NCBI RefSeq assembly: GCF_029714285.1 | Contig: NZ_CP121663.1 | Span: forward strand, 1,302,001 to 1,366,000 | Source of the DNA: Rhizobium sp. CB3090 | GTDB taxonomy: Bacteria; Pseudomonadota; Alphaproteobacteria; Rhizobiales; Rhizobiaceae | Reading direction: 5' to 3' | DNA length: 64,000 nucleotides | Shown: positions 25,828-35,264 of the stretch, piece by piece | Layout: every line of letters starts with the position of its first letter | Numbering within the stretch: position 1 is the stretch's first letter | Position numbers and translations under genes: made by a program | Notes under the pieces: model-generated | What the model saw: the letters and a program-made list of their open reading frames with translations, nothing else | Told to the model about the DNA's origin: nothing | Database searches by the model: none

Positions 25828-26853
25828 TCAAACGGCGGCGGTCGCCTCAAAGCGCCTGCCCGTCGTCATCAACGCCCAGACGATCCGCGCCATCTTGTTT
25901 GCCAAAGCAACAGCGACGACGTTGTACGGCTTCTTCGCCAGAAGCTCGGCAGCCCAACGCGTCGGCGCCGTTTTGCCGTTCCGGCTGAAGCGGAGGACCG
26001 CGTGCGCCCCGACGACGAGAAGCCGGCGGAGATAAGGGTCGCCTTGTTTGCTGATCCTTCCGAGGCGGTCCTTGCCACCCGATGAGTTTTGCCGCGGCAC
26101 CAGGCCTATCCATGCCGCCAGTTGTCGGCCGGATTTGAAGAGCGACGCGTCGGTCACCGTTGCGGCAATTGCGCTGGCAGTGATCGGGCCAATTCCAGGG
26201 ATCGCCTCAAGGCGGCGGCTCAGTTCGTTCGAGCGATGCCAAGCATGAATTTGGCGATCCAACTCGCTGACCTTCTCGTGCACCTCCCGCAACTGCCCGA
26301 TCAGTGGAAGAAGCGCGGACCGCGCAAGCGGCGGGATCAGATCGTGATCATCGTCGTCGACCAACGCCATCAGCATTCCGACGCCGGCAAGGCCCTGTCG
26401 CGTTACGATGCCGAACTCCGCCAAGTGGCCGCGAAAGGCGTTCACCAGCATTGTCCGCTGCCGGATCAAAAGCTCGCGGACCCGATGCAGCATCAGCACG
26501 CCCTGTTGCTCCTCGCTCTTCACTGGAACAAAGCGCATCGTCGGCCGCGTCACCGCCTCGCAAATCGCCTCAGCATCCGTGGCGTCATTCTTCTGCCGCT
26601 TCACGTATGGCTTGACGTAAGATGCCGGCATCAGCCGAACCTCGTGACCCAGCGCCATAAGAACCCGAGCCCAGTGGTGTCCAGTCGCGCATGCCTCGAT
26701 TCCGATCAGGCATGGCGGCAATGCTTTGAAGAATCCAACGACATCGTCGCGGCGCAGCTTGCGGCGGCACACGATCGCGCCAGCACCATTGATCCCGTGA
26801 ACCTGAAATACATGCTTGGCGATATCCAGACCAATTATGGTAATCTTCTCCAT
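25828..26853 (-). CDS. IS110-family transposase
   Basis: 341 residues. The N-terminal DEDD RuvC-like motif is complete: GLDIAKHVFQVHG, LIGIEACATGHHW and KNDATDAEAICEA. The C-terminal transposase_20 domain has EAIPGIGPITASAIAA and WIGLVPRQNSSGGKDRLG. The ATG at 26853 has GGGAGA upstream. IS110 elements lack inverted repeats, so ends are not called. A decayed relative lies at 51062. Confidence 0.93.
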   Translation of the reverse strand: MEKITIIGLDIAKHVFQVHGINGAGAIVCRRKLRRDDVVGFFKALPPCLIGIEACATGHHWARVLMALGHEVRLMPASYVKPYVKRQKNDATDAEAICEAVTRPTMRFVPVKSEEQQGVLMLHRVRELLIRQRTMLVNAFRGHLAEFGIVTRQGLAGVGMLMALVDDDDHDLIPPLARSALLPLIGQLREVHEKVSELDRQIHAWHRSNELSRRLEAIPGIGPITASAIAATVTDASLFKSGRQLAAWIGLVPRQNSSGGKDRLGRISKQGDPYLRRLLVVGAHAVLRFSRNGKTAPTRWAAELLAKKPYNVVAVALANKMARIVWALMTTGRRFEATAAV

Positions 26854-27140
26854 GGACGGCTCTCCCTTATGTGACTTTCGACAGCCACACTTTGGCACAT
26901 TGCGATGCCGGGAGCGGAGGCCGTCCACCACATCAGGTCACTGACGTTCGCTCAGCAAAAACAAATCACCCATCACGGTCTCCTTCCAGAAACCGTGAAT
27001 CACATCTCAAACAAAATTAATAGGTCCTGAGCCTAGCTTCTCATCAGAGAGAACGGTTCGGCGACACGCAAGTACATCACCTGGTTAAAATCTGCCTGGC
27101 ACGTGGGGGCCAGGTTACTGGCACCCACTGGTAAGAAGAG

Positions 27141-28373
27141 TTATTCGTGTGTCTTGCCCTCAAAGTCCAAAACGCCACCGAGCGCCACATATTTTTGTCC
27201 ATCGAACTGGTAGAGCTGGAGCGCTTCGACGGGGTAGATGTCGGAGCCTTCCTTGGTCGTCATTGTGATGCCTTGTTGGAGCAATGGGTTCTTCCACCCC
27301 TGCATGTTATGGACAACTTTCATCAGCTCTTCGCGGGTGGGTTCCTTGAGCTTTTCGAGAGATTGGATGAGCGCATCGCCTATAGCGTATCCAGTCTGGC
27401 CAATCGTATTGGCGAAGACGAAGTTCACCTTGGCTGCCTTGATTGCATCGAGATAGTGATCAATGCCTTCGTCACCGGACTTCTGATCGCTGATAATCGG
27501 CTTGAGGAAGTCGGAGGTGATAATGCCCTTGGCATTGTCCAGTCCCACGGATTGAAGGACCGGGTATGCTGAAGAAAGGTTGGTCACGAGAGTCAACGGC
27601 TTCCAGCCGCTTTCGGACTGGAAACGGATCGCCTCGCCCCCCTGGCGTGGAGCGGCGATGATCACCAGGGTATCGGCGCCGGAAGCTTTCAGAGTGTTGA
27701 GTTGGGTTTCGACTGTGGGATCTTGTGACGTCACGGGTTGACGTTCGATCACTTTGACGGCGGAGCCCTCGATTGCCCGGTCGAAAGCCTTCATGAAGGT
27801 CTGGCCGGTTTCCGTGTTCAGATACAGAAATGCGACCTTCGCGTTGGGCTTATTCGCCTTGAGGTATTCAGCGAAGGAATCCGCCTCAGTCGAGAAGGAA
27901 GGCACGAAGCCGACTTCCCATTTGGGAGCGTTCAGGGAAACGACACCGGAATACATGAAGACGTTCGGCACCTTCTTCTGGGTGATGTAACGGCCGATCG
28001 CCAGATTGTTTGGCGTTGCCGCGGTGCCGACGAGAGCAAATACCTGGTCCTTCTCCACCAACTTGCGGACATTCGCCAAGGTACGCTGGGGATCAAGGCC
28101 ATCGTCTTCGACGATGAGATCGATCTTACGGGTCTTGCCATCGCCCATTTTGACGCCGCCTTCGGCGTTGGCCTGTTCGACCCGCGCGCGGATTCCTTCG
28201 GCGACACCGCCGACGACCGCGACCGGTCCCGTGAGCGGTCCGGTGACCCCAATTTTAATGGTGTTGTCGGTGACGCCCGGCGACGGTTCCGCAGCATTGG
28301 AATTGCTTGCTGCGAGCAGTGCCGCGACAGCCAGCGGCATTGCGCATCCTTTCAGTAAAGAGATAAATCTCAT
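27141..28373 (-). CDS. livK: Branched-chain-type ABC substrate-binding protein
   Basis: 410 residues with a signal peptide (cleavage after SNSNA). TIKIGVTGPLTGPVAVVGG and FALVGTAATPNNLA are the pattern of the Liv family 4 (PBP1) binding proteins. Last gene of the livGFHMK operon and overlapping livM by ATGA. Members of this group next to aromatic-degradation genes often bind aromatic acids; I favour that here because of the P450/LigJ neighbours. Confidence 0.9.
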   Translation of the reverse strand: MRFISLLKGCAMPLAVAALLAASNSNAAEPSPGVTDNTIKIGVTGPLTGPVAVVGGVAEGIRARVEQANAEGGVKMGDGKTRKIDLIVEDDGLDPQRTLANVRKLVEKDQVFALVGTAATPNNLAIGRYITQKKVPNVFMYSGVVSLNAPKWEVGFVPSFSTEADSFAEYLKANKPNAKVAFLYLNTETGQTFMKAFDRAIEGSAVKVIERQPVTSQDPTVETQLNTLKASGADTLVIIAAPRQGGEAIRFQSESGWKPLTLVTNLSSAYPVLQSVGLDNAKGIITSDFLKPIISDQKSGDEGIDHYLDAIKAAKVNFVFANTIGQTGYAIGDALIQSLEKLKEPTREELMKVVHNMQGWKNPLLQQGITMTTKEGSDIYPVEALQLYQFDGQKYVALGGVLDFEGKTHE

Positions 28374-29365
28374 ATCAGTTCCTCCCTTGTTTCAATTTGG
28401 CGTCGGCTACTCGCCATCCTCCGAAAAGTCATCGAGAGCCATTTTTCGATGAAGCCAGTGACCCCGTTGCGCGCGACCATCATGATCAGGATCAGCGCGA
28501 GGCCGTAGATCAGATTGCCGAGGCTCAGGTTGATGTCAGATGTCCAGGTCGGGACGAAGACCATGAACAGACCGCCGAGAAACGCTCCGACGATACTGGT
28601 GACGCCGCCGACAATGCTGCCGATCACGATGTTGATGGACAGGATTGCCAGGAACGACTCCGGGCTGATGAAGCCGCTGATGATGCCGAACACACCACCG
28701 CCGAGTCCGGCGAGCGCCGAACTTGCGGCAAACGCCCAAAGGCGGGTGCGTGTCAGGTTGATGCCGAGCGCCTGGGCAATTTGTGGATTATCCCGCTGTG
28801 CCCTAAGAGAGCGCCCGTTGTCGCCGAAGAGCATCAGCGAGACGAGCAGGGCACCGACGCCCGCGCAGGTCAGCGATATGATATAGAGCCACAGTTCGGG
28901 TCTATCCGACAGGAAAGTCGGAGCTTCGGGGGCTTCGATCGGAAGCCCTGACACGCCGCCGGTCAGGCTTCCCATCTTGAGCAGCAATTGTGGGAACGCG
29001 GCCGCGATGCCGAATGTAACGATGGCCAATTGCAAGCCCTGAAGCCTGAGTGCTGGAAGGCCGATGATCAGCCCAATCGCGGCCGCCACCGCGGCTGAGG
29101 CCGGCAGCGTCAGGAGCGGCGAGATGCCGTAAGTGGCGTTGAGGATCGCGGTGACGTAAGCGCCGACGCCGAACAGCGTTCCCTGTGCAAGGCAAATCTG
29201 CCCGGCGAACCCCATCAGCAGGTTCAAACCAAGGATGGCGATGGCGTAGGCGATGGCAATCGCCACTTGCTGAAGCGCGTATCCCGGTGCAAAGACTGGG
29301 ATCAGGATCGCGACGATCGCGAAGAGACCGAACTTGAGAGCGGCCGCGCGGAATCCATCATTCAT
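28370..29365 (-). CDS. livM: Branched-chain-type ABC permease LivM
   Basis: 331 residues, polytopic. GLNLLMGFAGQICLAQGTLFGVGAY is the LivM signature, and GLPALRLQGLQLAIVTFGIA and SAALGINLTRT-like EAA region (QALGINLTRTRLWAF) follow. Start ATG at 29365 overlaps the livH stop (ATGA). Confidence 0.92.
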   Translation of the reverse strand: MNDGFRAAALKFGLFAIVAILIPVFAPGYALQQVAIAIAYAIAILGLNLLMGFAGQICLAQGTLFGVGAYVTAILNATYGISPLLTLPASAAVAAAIGLIIGLPALRLQGLQLAIVTFGIAAAFPQLLLKMGSLTGGVSGLPIEAPEAPTFLSDRPELWLYIISLTCAGVGALLVSLMLFGDNGRSLRAQRDNPQIAQALGINLTRTRLWAFAASSALAGLGGGVFGIISGFISPESFLAILSINIVIGSIVGGVTSIVGAFLGGLFMVFVPTWTSDINLSLGNLIYGLALILIMMVARNGVTGFIEKWLSMTFRRMASSRRQIETREELI

Positions 29366-30243
29366 AGCTTTGTCACCTTGTAGGAACCGAACAGGCCAAC
29401 CGGCTTCACGAGCAGGATGACCAGTGTGAGGGCGATCGGCACGGCGATGCGCATATCGGCGCCGATGAACGAGAGGTAGCTGGCACCCAAGCTCTCGGCG
29501 ACGCCGACGGCGAGGCCGCCGACGATTGCGCCAAGCGGACTGTCCCAGCCGCCGAGCGTCGCTGCAGCGAGCCCGTAAAAGAGAATTGGCGTCATCATTG
29601 TCGGGCTGAGGAACAGGCGGGGGGCAATGAGGGTGGCGGCAAGCGCCCCGATGACAGCGGCAAAGCCCCATCCCAACATCAGCATGCGTTCGACGTTGAC
29701 GCCGACAAGCACGCTTCGAGCATGGTCGAAAGCCGCAGCGCGCATCGACAGGCCAAGCCTGGTGAACCGGAAGATGAAGCCCATCGCCAAAGCAATAATA
29801 AGAAGGATCGTTAGCGTGCCGATGGCGGAAGAGAGCACGCGAACCTCGCCGATATCGAAGCCACGGTCAGGAAAAAGGCTCGGGAACGAAAGCTGTTCGG
29901 CGCCCCAGATCCACATGCACGCTGCCTGGAAGAGGACGAGGATGCCAAGGGTGATGACGACGATTGCTTCCACCGGAGCGCTCATCATCGGCCGGATGAT
30001 CAAGCGGAAAGTCACAATCCCAATACCAAACGCCACGACTAGGCTCGCAAGGACGGCAAGCCAGAGCGGCGCACCCCATTGCATCAACTGCCAGGCAACA
30101 TAGGCGGAAAAGGTCGCCATCTCGCCCTGGCCGAAGTTGACGACGTTGGTTGCCCTGAAGATGAGGACGAGCGCCAGCGCCAGCGCCGCATAAATTGCGC
30201 CCGTGGTCAGGCCACTGACGACGAGCTGGAAGAAGAGGCTCAT
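29362..30243 (-). CDS. livH: Branched-chain-type ABC permease LivH
   Basis: 293 residues. GLTTGAIYAALALALVLIFR and NVVNFGQGEMATFSAYVAW at the N-terminus are diagnostic of LivH. Its ATG shares one base with the livF stop (TGATG). It forms the channel with LivM. Confidence 0.92.
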   Translation of the reverse strand: MSLFFQLVVSGLTTGAIYAALALALVLIFRATNVVNFGQGEMATFSAYVAWQLMQWGAPLWLAVLASLVVAFGIGIVTFRLIIRPMMSAPVEAIVVITLGILVLFQAACMWIWGAEQLSFPSLFPDRGFDIGEVRVLSSAIGTLTILLIIALAMGFIFRFTRLGLSMRAAAFDHARSVLVGVNVERMLMLGWGFAAVIGALAATLIAPRLFLSPTMMTPILFYGLAAATLGGWDSPLGAIVGGLAVGVAESLGASYLSFIGADMRIAVPIALTLVILLVKPVGLFGSYKVTKL

Positions 30244-30953
30244 CAGGCAACTCCCAGATAAGATTTCTTGATGTCTTCGTTGCCGATCAGCTCGTTGGCC
30301 GCACCGCTCGCGACGATCTGGCCGGCCTCGATAACGAAGGCCCGATCGGCATATTGAAGGGTGATGTCGACATTCTGCTCGACCACCAGCAGCGTCATGC
30401 CGTGCCCCTGGTTGAGCGTCTTGAAAATCGCCAGGATTTCCTGAGTGATCGAGGGGGCGAGACCGAGCGATGGCTCGTCGCACATCAGAAGCTTCGGTCG
30501 GGACATGAGCGCGCGGGCAACGGCCAGCATCTGCTGTTCCCCGCCGCTAAGATTTCCCGCAAGCTGGCCGCGCCGTTCGCGCAGACGCGGAAATGTCTCG
30601 TACCAGCGTTCCTTGTCCTCCCTCACTTGCGATCGGTTGGACACGATCGTCGCTCCGAGCGACAGGTTCTCATCGACCGTAAACTCGGAGAAAGTCCCTC
30701 GCCCCTGGGGTATGTGAGCGATGCCGAGTGCGAGGCGCTTCTGCGCCACGATCTTGTCGAGCGCTTTTCCAGCAAAGGCAACCGAGCCTTTGAATGGGAG
30801 CAGTCCGGAAATGGCACGCAGCAGCGTCGTCTTCCCAGCCCCATTGGAGCCAAGCAGGGCGACAAACTCGCCTTCGCCCACTGAGAACGAACAGTCGAAC
30901 AGCGCCTGCGTCTTGCCATAGAATACGGAGAGGTTTCTGAGATTCAGCGTCAT
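30243..30953 (-). CDS. livF: Branched-chain-type ABC ATPase LivF
   Basis: 236 residues. Walker A GSNGAGKTTLLRAIS, LivF-type HIPQGRGTFSEFTV, signature LSGGEQQMLAVARAL, Walker B LLMCDEPSLGLAP, and VVEQNVD at the switch. Overlaps livG by four bases. Confidence 0.94.
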   Translation of the reverse strand: MTLNLRNLSVFYGKTQALFDCSFSVGEGEFVALLGSNGAGKTTLLRAISGLLPFKGSVAFAGKALDKIVAQKRLALGIAHIPQGRGTFSEFTVDENLSLGATIVSNRSQVREDKERWYETFPRLRERRGQLAGNLSGGEQQMLAVARALMSRPKLLMCDEPSLGLAPSITQEILAIFKTLNQGHGMTLLVVEQNVDITLQYADRAFVIEAGQIVASGAANELIGNEDIKKSYLGVA

Positions 30954-31741
30954 GCTGCCTTCCCGAGATAGGCGGCAATCACCGCGTCGTTGGATTTGAT
31001 TTCGGAAGGGGTGCCCTCGGCCAAGTTGCGGCCCAGGTGCAGTACAACGATTCGGTCGCAAAGGCTCATGACCAGCCCCATGTGATGCTCGATGAGAAGA
31101 ATGGAGAGGTTCCGCTTGCGTCTGATACCATCGACGAGCGACCCGAATTCGTGGACTTCGCCGTGCGTCAACCCGCCGGCAGGTTCGTCAAGCAGAAGAA
31201 TTTTAGGCTCGGCGGCAAGCGCGCGAGCAATCTCCATGCGTTTCTGCAGGGGATAGGTAAGTGAGCCGGCGATGCGCGGGGCGAGTTCGGCCATGCCGAC
31301 CTCTTCAAGCACCGCCATTGCCTTTTCGCGCGCGAACCGTTCCACAGCCCTTACTTGGGATGGAGTGAAGATCGCTTGAGCGAACTTGCCGCCAAACCGA
31401 TGATGCGCCCCGAGCATGACATTCTCCAGAACGGTCATCGAGGCATAGATGCCAAGGTTCTGGAAGGTCCTCGCGATGCCCATTCCGATCATCTCGCGCG
31501 AACCGACGCCTTCGAGCGGCTGGCCGTCAAGCGTAATCGATCCGCTTGTGTAATTTACAAGCCGGGTCGCCGCGTTGAGAAAGGTCGATTTGCCTGCGCC
31601 GTTCGGCCCGATCAAGCCACAGATTTCTCCTGCCTTCACGGAAACCGATACATTGGTCAGGGCCTTGACGCCGCCAAATTGCACGGAGACATCCCGCGCC
31701 TCAAGCACAAGGCGCACCTCGGCGATGCTGCTGTTGCTCAC
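30950..31741 (-). CDS. livG: Branched-chain-type ABC ATPase LivG
   Basis: 263 residues. Walker A GPNGAGKSTFLNAATR, GIARTFQNLGIYASMTVLEN, Walker B ILLLDEPAGGLT and IEHHMGLVM. The signature reads SLTYPLQKRMEIARALA, with YPLQ in place of the usual YGxQ. GTG at 31741 is the start, with GGGAGG upstream; the frame beyond to 31948 crosses the operator and codes for nothing. First gene of the operon facing the P450 operon. Confidence 0.92.
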   Translation of the reverse strand: MSNSSIAEVRLVLEARDVSVQFGGVKALTNVSVSVKAGEICGLIGPNGAGKSTFLNAATRLVNYTSGSITLDGQPLEGVGSREMIGMGIARTFQNLGIYASMTVLENVMLGAHHRFGGKFAQAIFTPSQVRAVERFAREKAMAVLEEVGMAELAPRIAGSLTYPLQKRMEIARALAAEPKILLLDEPAGGLTHGEVHEFGSLVDGIRRKRNLSILLIEHHMGLVMSLCDRIVVLHLGRNLAEGTPSEIKSNDAVIAAYLGKAA

Positions 31742-31812
31742 TGATTTCCTCCCTTCCGAAGCGGTCTCTCCACGGCTTGTCCATTTCTCTTGTTGACAGC
31801 CAACCCCGCTTT

Positions 31813-31830
31813 GGATACCTATCCGTATCC
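31813..31830. promoter_or_regulatory. Operator GGATAC-N6-GTATCC between livG and the P450 operon
   Basis: Perfect palindrome GGATAC CTATCC GTATCC. A TTGACA -35 box for livG lies on the minus strand at 31851-31846, 15 bases from the palindrome, so the -10 region falls inside the operator. This is the arrangement of a repressor site. The same palindrome recurs at 42812, 44669 (one weak arm) and 45972. Confidence 0.75.
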
Positions 31831-31969
31831 GAAGACGTTTCGGTATGTCAAGCATCAATCGCGTGGCGATTGCTCCAAAGAAACGTCCTGAGAATGCATG
31901 TCGTCGGGTTGGAGAACATGGCGGCGGGATAAGCGAAAACCCTGCCAAACAGAGTGAGGGAGGAAATCA

Positions 31970-33160
31970 ATGACGGGAACGCACACTGAACTGACGGGCG
32001 AAAATCTCTATAGGGATCCCTATCCCGTTTACGCGAGGCTGCGCGCAGAGGAGCCTGTAGCTTTCTTCGAAGGGACGAAAGAATATTTCATTACGCGGTT
32101 CGATGACTGCCGCACGATCGGCGGCAACGACAAGGTGTTCGGGCCGTCGGGTTCGGCGGACCGCCCGGAAGCCCGCGTCATGGGCATGCCGAACGTCCTG
32201 ACCATGTCTGGCGAAGATCATCAGTGCCTCCGCCTGGGCATCGACGAGAATCTCACGCAGGAACGCGTGCGCTCGTTTGTCGAAGGCCTGACACGCCCGG
32301 TCGTGCAGCGCTATATCGACTCAATCAAGAAGAATGGTGAGGCGAACCTGACGACCGAACTCTTCGAGCCGATCTCGGTGCGCTGCATTGGCGACGTCAT
32401 CGGCCTGACGGAGACGCCAAACGAAACGCTCGTCGAGTGGTTTCACGCGATGGCGCTGGGCCTGCAGAACGTCAGCAATGATCCTGCCATATGGAAGCGA
32501 CTGGACGACGCGCTTGCCGACATCGACAAGCAGATGGGCGATCTTTATCAGGCGTGCCTATCGAGGCCCAACCACTCGCTGCTCAGCCATGTCATGTATG
32601 GCGGCATGCCAAAGGGCGAGGTTCGAAGCTGGGAGGAGATTTCTCCGACCATGCGCGTCATTATCCTTGGCGGTCTCCAGGAACCAGGCCACGCAGCGGC
32701 GAACGCCTGCACGGGTCTTCTTTCAAATCCCGACCAGGCGAAGCTTATGGCGGAGCAGCCGCAGGAAAACGCGATGCGCGCCTTTGACGAGGGTCTGCGC
32801 TGGATCGCTCCGATCGGCGTAACGCCGCGCATCGCCAGAGAAGATTTCGAGGTCGCCGGTACGGTTATCCCTGAGGGATCATCCGTCGCTATCGTCATGG
32901 GGTCGGCCAACCGCGATGAGACGCGTTTCGAAGACGCCGACCGCTTCGACATGTTCCGCAAGAAGAAGCAGCACCTGTCCTTCGGCTTCCGTCCGCACTT
33001 CTGTTCCGGTCACTTCCTGTCCCGTGCGATGGGCGAGATTGCGCTGACCGAGGTGTTCCGGCAGTTGCCCCATCTTCGTCTCGATCCGATGCGAGAGGTC
33101 AAGGGCAAGGGCTGGCGGTTCCGTGGCATATCCGACCTCCCCGCGAAGTGGAATGCGTGA
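31970..33160 (+). CDS. Cytochrome P450
   Basis: 396 residues, soluble bacterial class I type. Heme-Cys loop HLSFGFRPHFCSGHFLSRAMG, with Arg where most P450s have Gly (FxxG); ExxR in AFDEGLRW; I-helix LGGLQEPGHAAANAC without the usual acid-Thr pair. Reductase and ferredoxin are encoded at the end of the same operon, so it should be a three-component monooxygenase. GGGAGG precedes the ATG. O-demethylation of a methoxyaromatic is my inference from the formaldehyde genes in the same regulon. Confidence 0.93.
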   Translation: MTGTHTELTGENLYRDPYPVYARLRAEEPVAFFEGTKEYFITRFDDCRTIGGNDKVFGPSGSADRPEARVMGMPNVLTMSGEDHQCLRLGIDENLTQERVRSFVEGLTRPVVQRYIDSIKKNGEANLTTELFEPISVRCIGDVIGLTETPNETLVEWFHAMALGLQNVSNDPAIWKRLDDALADIDKQMGDLYQACLSRPNHSLLSHVMYGGMPKGEVRSWEEISPTMRVIILGGLQEPGHAAANACTGLLSNPDQAKLMAEQPQENAMRAFDEGLRWIAPIGVTPRIAREDFEVAGTVIPEGSSVAIVMGSANRDETRFEDADRFDMFRKKKQHLSFGFRPHFCSGHFLSRAMGEIALTEVFRQLPHLRLDPMREVKGKGWRFRGISDLPAKWNA

Positions 33161-34185
33161 TGTCGCTGATCATCGACTGCCACGGCCACTTCACGACCGA
33201 ACCGCCGGAGCACCACGCCTTCCGCGCGGCGCAAGTCGCCTATGCGGAAGGAAAGTCTTCCGAGCTCCCGGTCTATCCGGGAATACCCGACAAGCAGTTG
33301 CACGACATCATTGAGGCGAACCAGCTTAAAATTCAGCGCGAGCGCGGCTCGCACGTGACGCTGCTCAGCCCCCGCGCGTCCGGTATGGGGCATCACGTGC
33401 CGGGCCTATCGGTCGCCAAGGAGTGGTCGCGCCTGTCGAACGACAATGTTGGCCGGATCGTCGACATGTTCCCGGATAATTTCGCGGCCGTCTGCCAGCT
33501 TCCCCAGACAGTCGATGGCGACCTGTCTGATGTCATCGAAGAGTTGGAGCGCTGCGTCGGAAACGGCTTTGTGGGCTGCAATCTCAACCCCGACCCGTCA
33601 GGCGGGCGTTGGAGTGCCCCGCCGATCTACGATCCATGGTGGGACCCCATGTGGGAGGCGATGGTCGCCCTCAGGGTCCCCGCGATGATCCATGTTTCGA
33701 GCTCCTGCGAGCGCTGCCTCCATATGACGGGCGCGCACTACATCAACGCGGACACGGCGGTGTTCATGCAGTTGATTCAGGGAGATTTGTTCGAGCGCCA
33801 CCCGGAACTCAAGCTCATCATACCGCATGGCGGCGGGGCCGCCCCTTACCACTGGGGTCGCTATCGCGGCCTGTCAATCATGCTCGAAAAGCCCGGCCTC
33901 GACACGCATCTTATGAACAATCTGTTCTTCGACACCTGCGTCTATCACCAGGCGGGCATCGATACGCTCTTCCGCGTCGTCGACACCAAGAACATCCTGT
34001 TTGGCTCCGAGCTGCTCGGCGCTGTGAAGGCGACCGATCCGGAGACCGGGCACCCGTTCGACGACACCAAGAGATACATCGATCATCTTGCACTCGACGA
34101 CAGTCAGAGACAGGCGGTCTTCGAAGGAAATGCGCGACGGGTCTATCCGCTTTTGGACGAAAGATTGCGTGGGCGCGGACTTTGA
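33160..34185 (+). CDS. ligJ: LigJ-like 4-oxalomesaconate hydratase (amidohydrolase fold)
   Basis: 341 residues starting MSLIIDCHGHFTTEP; the H-x-H metal pair is at the N-terminus, and MIHVSSS, IPHGGGAAPYHWGR and FGSELLGAVKATDPETGH follow. The last stretch and the length match LigJ of the protocatechuate 4,5-cleavage pathway, which hydrates 4-oxalomesaconate. ATG shares one base with the P450 stop. A related decarboxylase of the ACMSD family is the alternative. Confidence 0.82.
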   Translation: MSLIIDCHGHFTTEPPEHHAFRAAQVAYAEGKSSELPVYPGIPDKQLHDIIEANQLKIQRERGSHVTLLSPRASGMGHHVPGLSVAKEWSRLSNDNVGRIVDMFPDNFAAVCQLPQTVDGDLSDVIEELERCVGNGFVGCNLNPDPSGGRWSAPPIYDPWWDPMWEAMVALRVPAMIHVSSSCERCLHMTGAHYINADTAVFMQLIQGDLFERHPELKLIIPHGGGAAPYHWGRYRGLSIMLEKPGLDTHLMNNLFFDTCVYHQAGIDTLFRVVDTKNILFGSELLGAVKATDPETGHPFDDTKRYIDHLALDDSQRQAVFEGNARRVYPLLDERLRGRGL

Positions 34186-34313
34186 AGCCCAGAGCAGTTC
34201 CAGGAAAAGTGCGCAGCGGTTTTCCGTCCGGAACGCGTCAAAACAAAGAGATAGAGCGGGAAAGCGTTTCCGTGAAACGTTGACCCCTCTAGCGAATATC
34301 AGGGAGAAATCAT

Positions 34314-35243
34314 ATGGCTTCCAGCCAACATCTAAGCCTCGCAGGCGGGGCGCAAGGGTTCAACTGGCTCCCGGTCTTCGTGGCCGAAGAGCATGGAATT
34401 TTCGCCAAGCATGGGCTGGTGATCGAGTACAAGAAGATGGGCACCGTCGACAAGGCGACCACCGCCGTTGTCGAAGGCGAGGCCGATCTCGCGATAACCC
34501 CACCTGAAGGTGCCGTCTCGAACTTCGTCAACGGCGGCGAGCTCAGGGTCATCGCTTCGAATTCCAATCGCCTGCCGATGTCGCTCGTCGCTCAGCCTTC
34601 GGTCAAGACGATCAAGGACCTCAAGGGCAAAAAAGTCGGCACCTCGTCGCTCACCGAAGGTACGGCGATCTACACTCAAATGCTGCTGTCCAAGGAAGGC
34701 CTGCGGTATCCCGGCGACTACGAATTCGAACTTGCCGGCATCCACACTAAGCGCTGGGAAGCCCTGCAGGCGGGGGAAATTGACTGCGCTCCACAGCCCG
34801 CGCCATGGAATTTCCTAGCTGAACGCGAAGGCTACAACCTGATCGGCGAAATCAACGATGTCATCCCCGAGATCGTCTTCGCCGCTGTCATCGGTCGCAA
34901 AAGCTGGCTGGACGGCAACCGCGATGTGGTCGGCCGTTTCCTCAAGGCGCTGTTCGAGGCCTATGCGATAACAAACGATCCGAGCCGCGACGACATCACG
35001 CTTCCGATTTTCCAGCGAATTACCACGAAAGACGACACCGAACTCGCCTCGCGCGGCCTTCAGTACATGCGCGACATGGGCATGTGGCCTGGCGATCTCT
35101 CCCTTCCGCAAGCTGCGATGAATGCCACGGTCGACTTGATGATCCGCGCCAACCTGCTTGACGAAGCAGCCAGATCCAGCGCCGCAGGCGTGTTCGAGCG
35201 CAGCTTCCTCCAGGGCGCGGTCGGCTGGTTGAAATACGTTTGA
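34314..35243 (+). CDS. Substrate-binding-protein-fold protein without signal peptide
   Basis: 309 residues of the NMT1/SsuA-like family: WLPVFVAEEHGIFAKHGLVI, AVVEGEADLAITPPEGAVSN, LKGKKVGTSSLTEGTAIY. It begins MASSQHLSLAGG with no hydrophobic leader, although GGGAGAAATC fixes the ATG at 34314. No permease or ATPase of the same type is near. A cytosolic enzyme with this fold is possible; 4,5-dihydroxyphthalate decarboxylase and THI5 are known precedents. Lies between ligJ and ligK. Confidence 0.8.
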   Translation: MASSQHLSLAGGAQGFNWLPVFVAEEHGIFAKHGLVIEYKKMGTVDKATTAVVEGEADLAITPPEGAVSNFVNGGELRVIASNSNRLPMSLVAQPSVKTIKDLKGKKVGTSSLTEGTAIYTQMLLSKEGLRYPGDYEFELAGIHTKRWEALQAGEIDCAPQPAPWNFLAEREGYNLIGEINDVIPEIVFAAVIGRKSWLDGNRDVVGRFLKALFEAYAITNDPSRDDITLPIFQRITTKDDTELASRGLQYMRDMGMWPGDLSLPQAAMNATVDLMIRANLLDEAARSSAAGVFERSFLQGAVGWLKYV

Positions 35244-35264
35244 TTGCATCTCGGGAGGCTCCCA

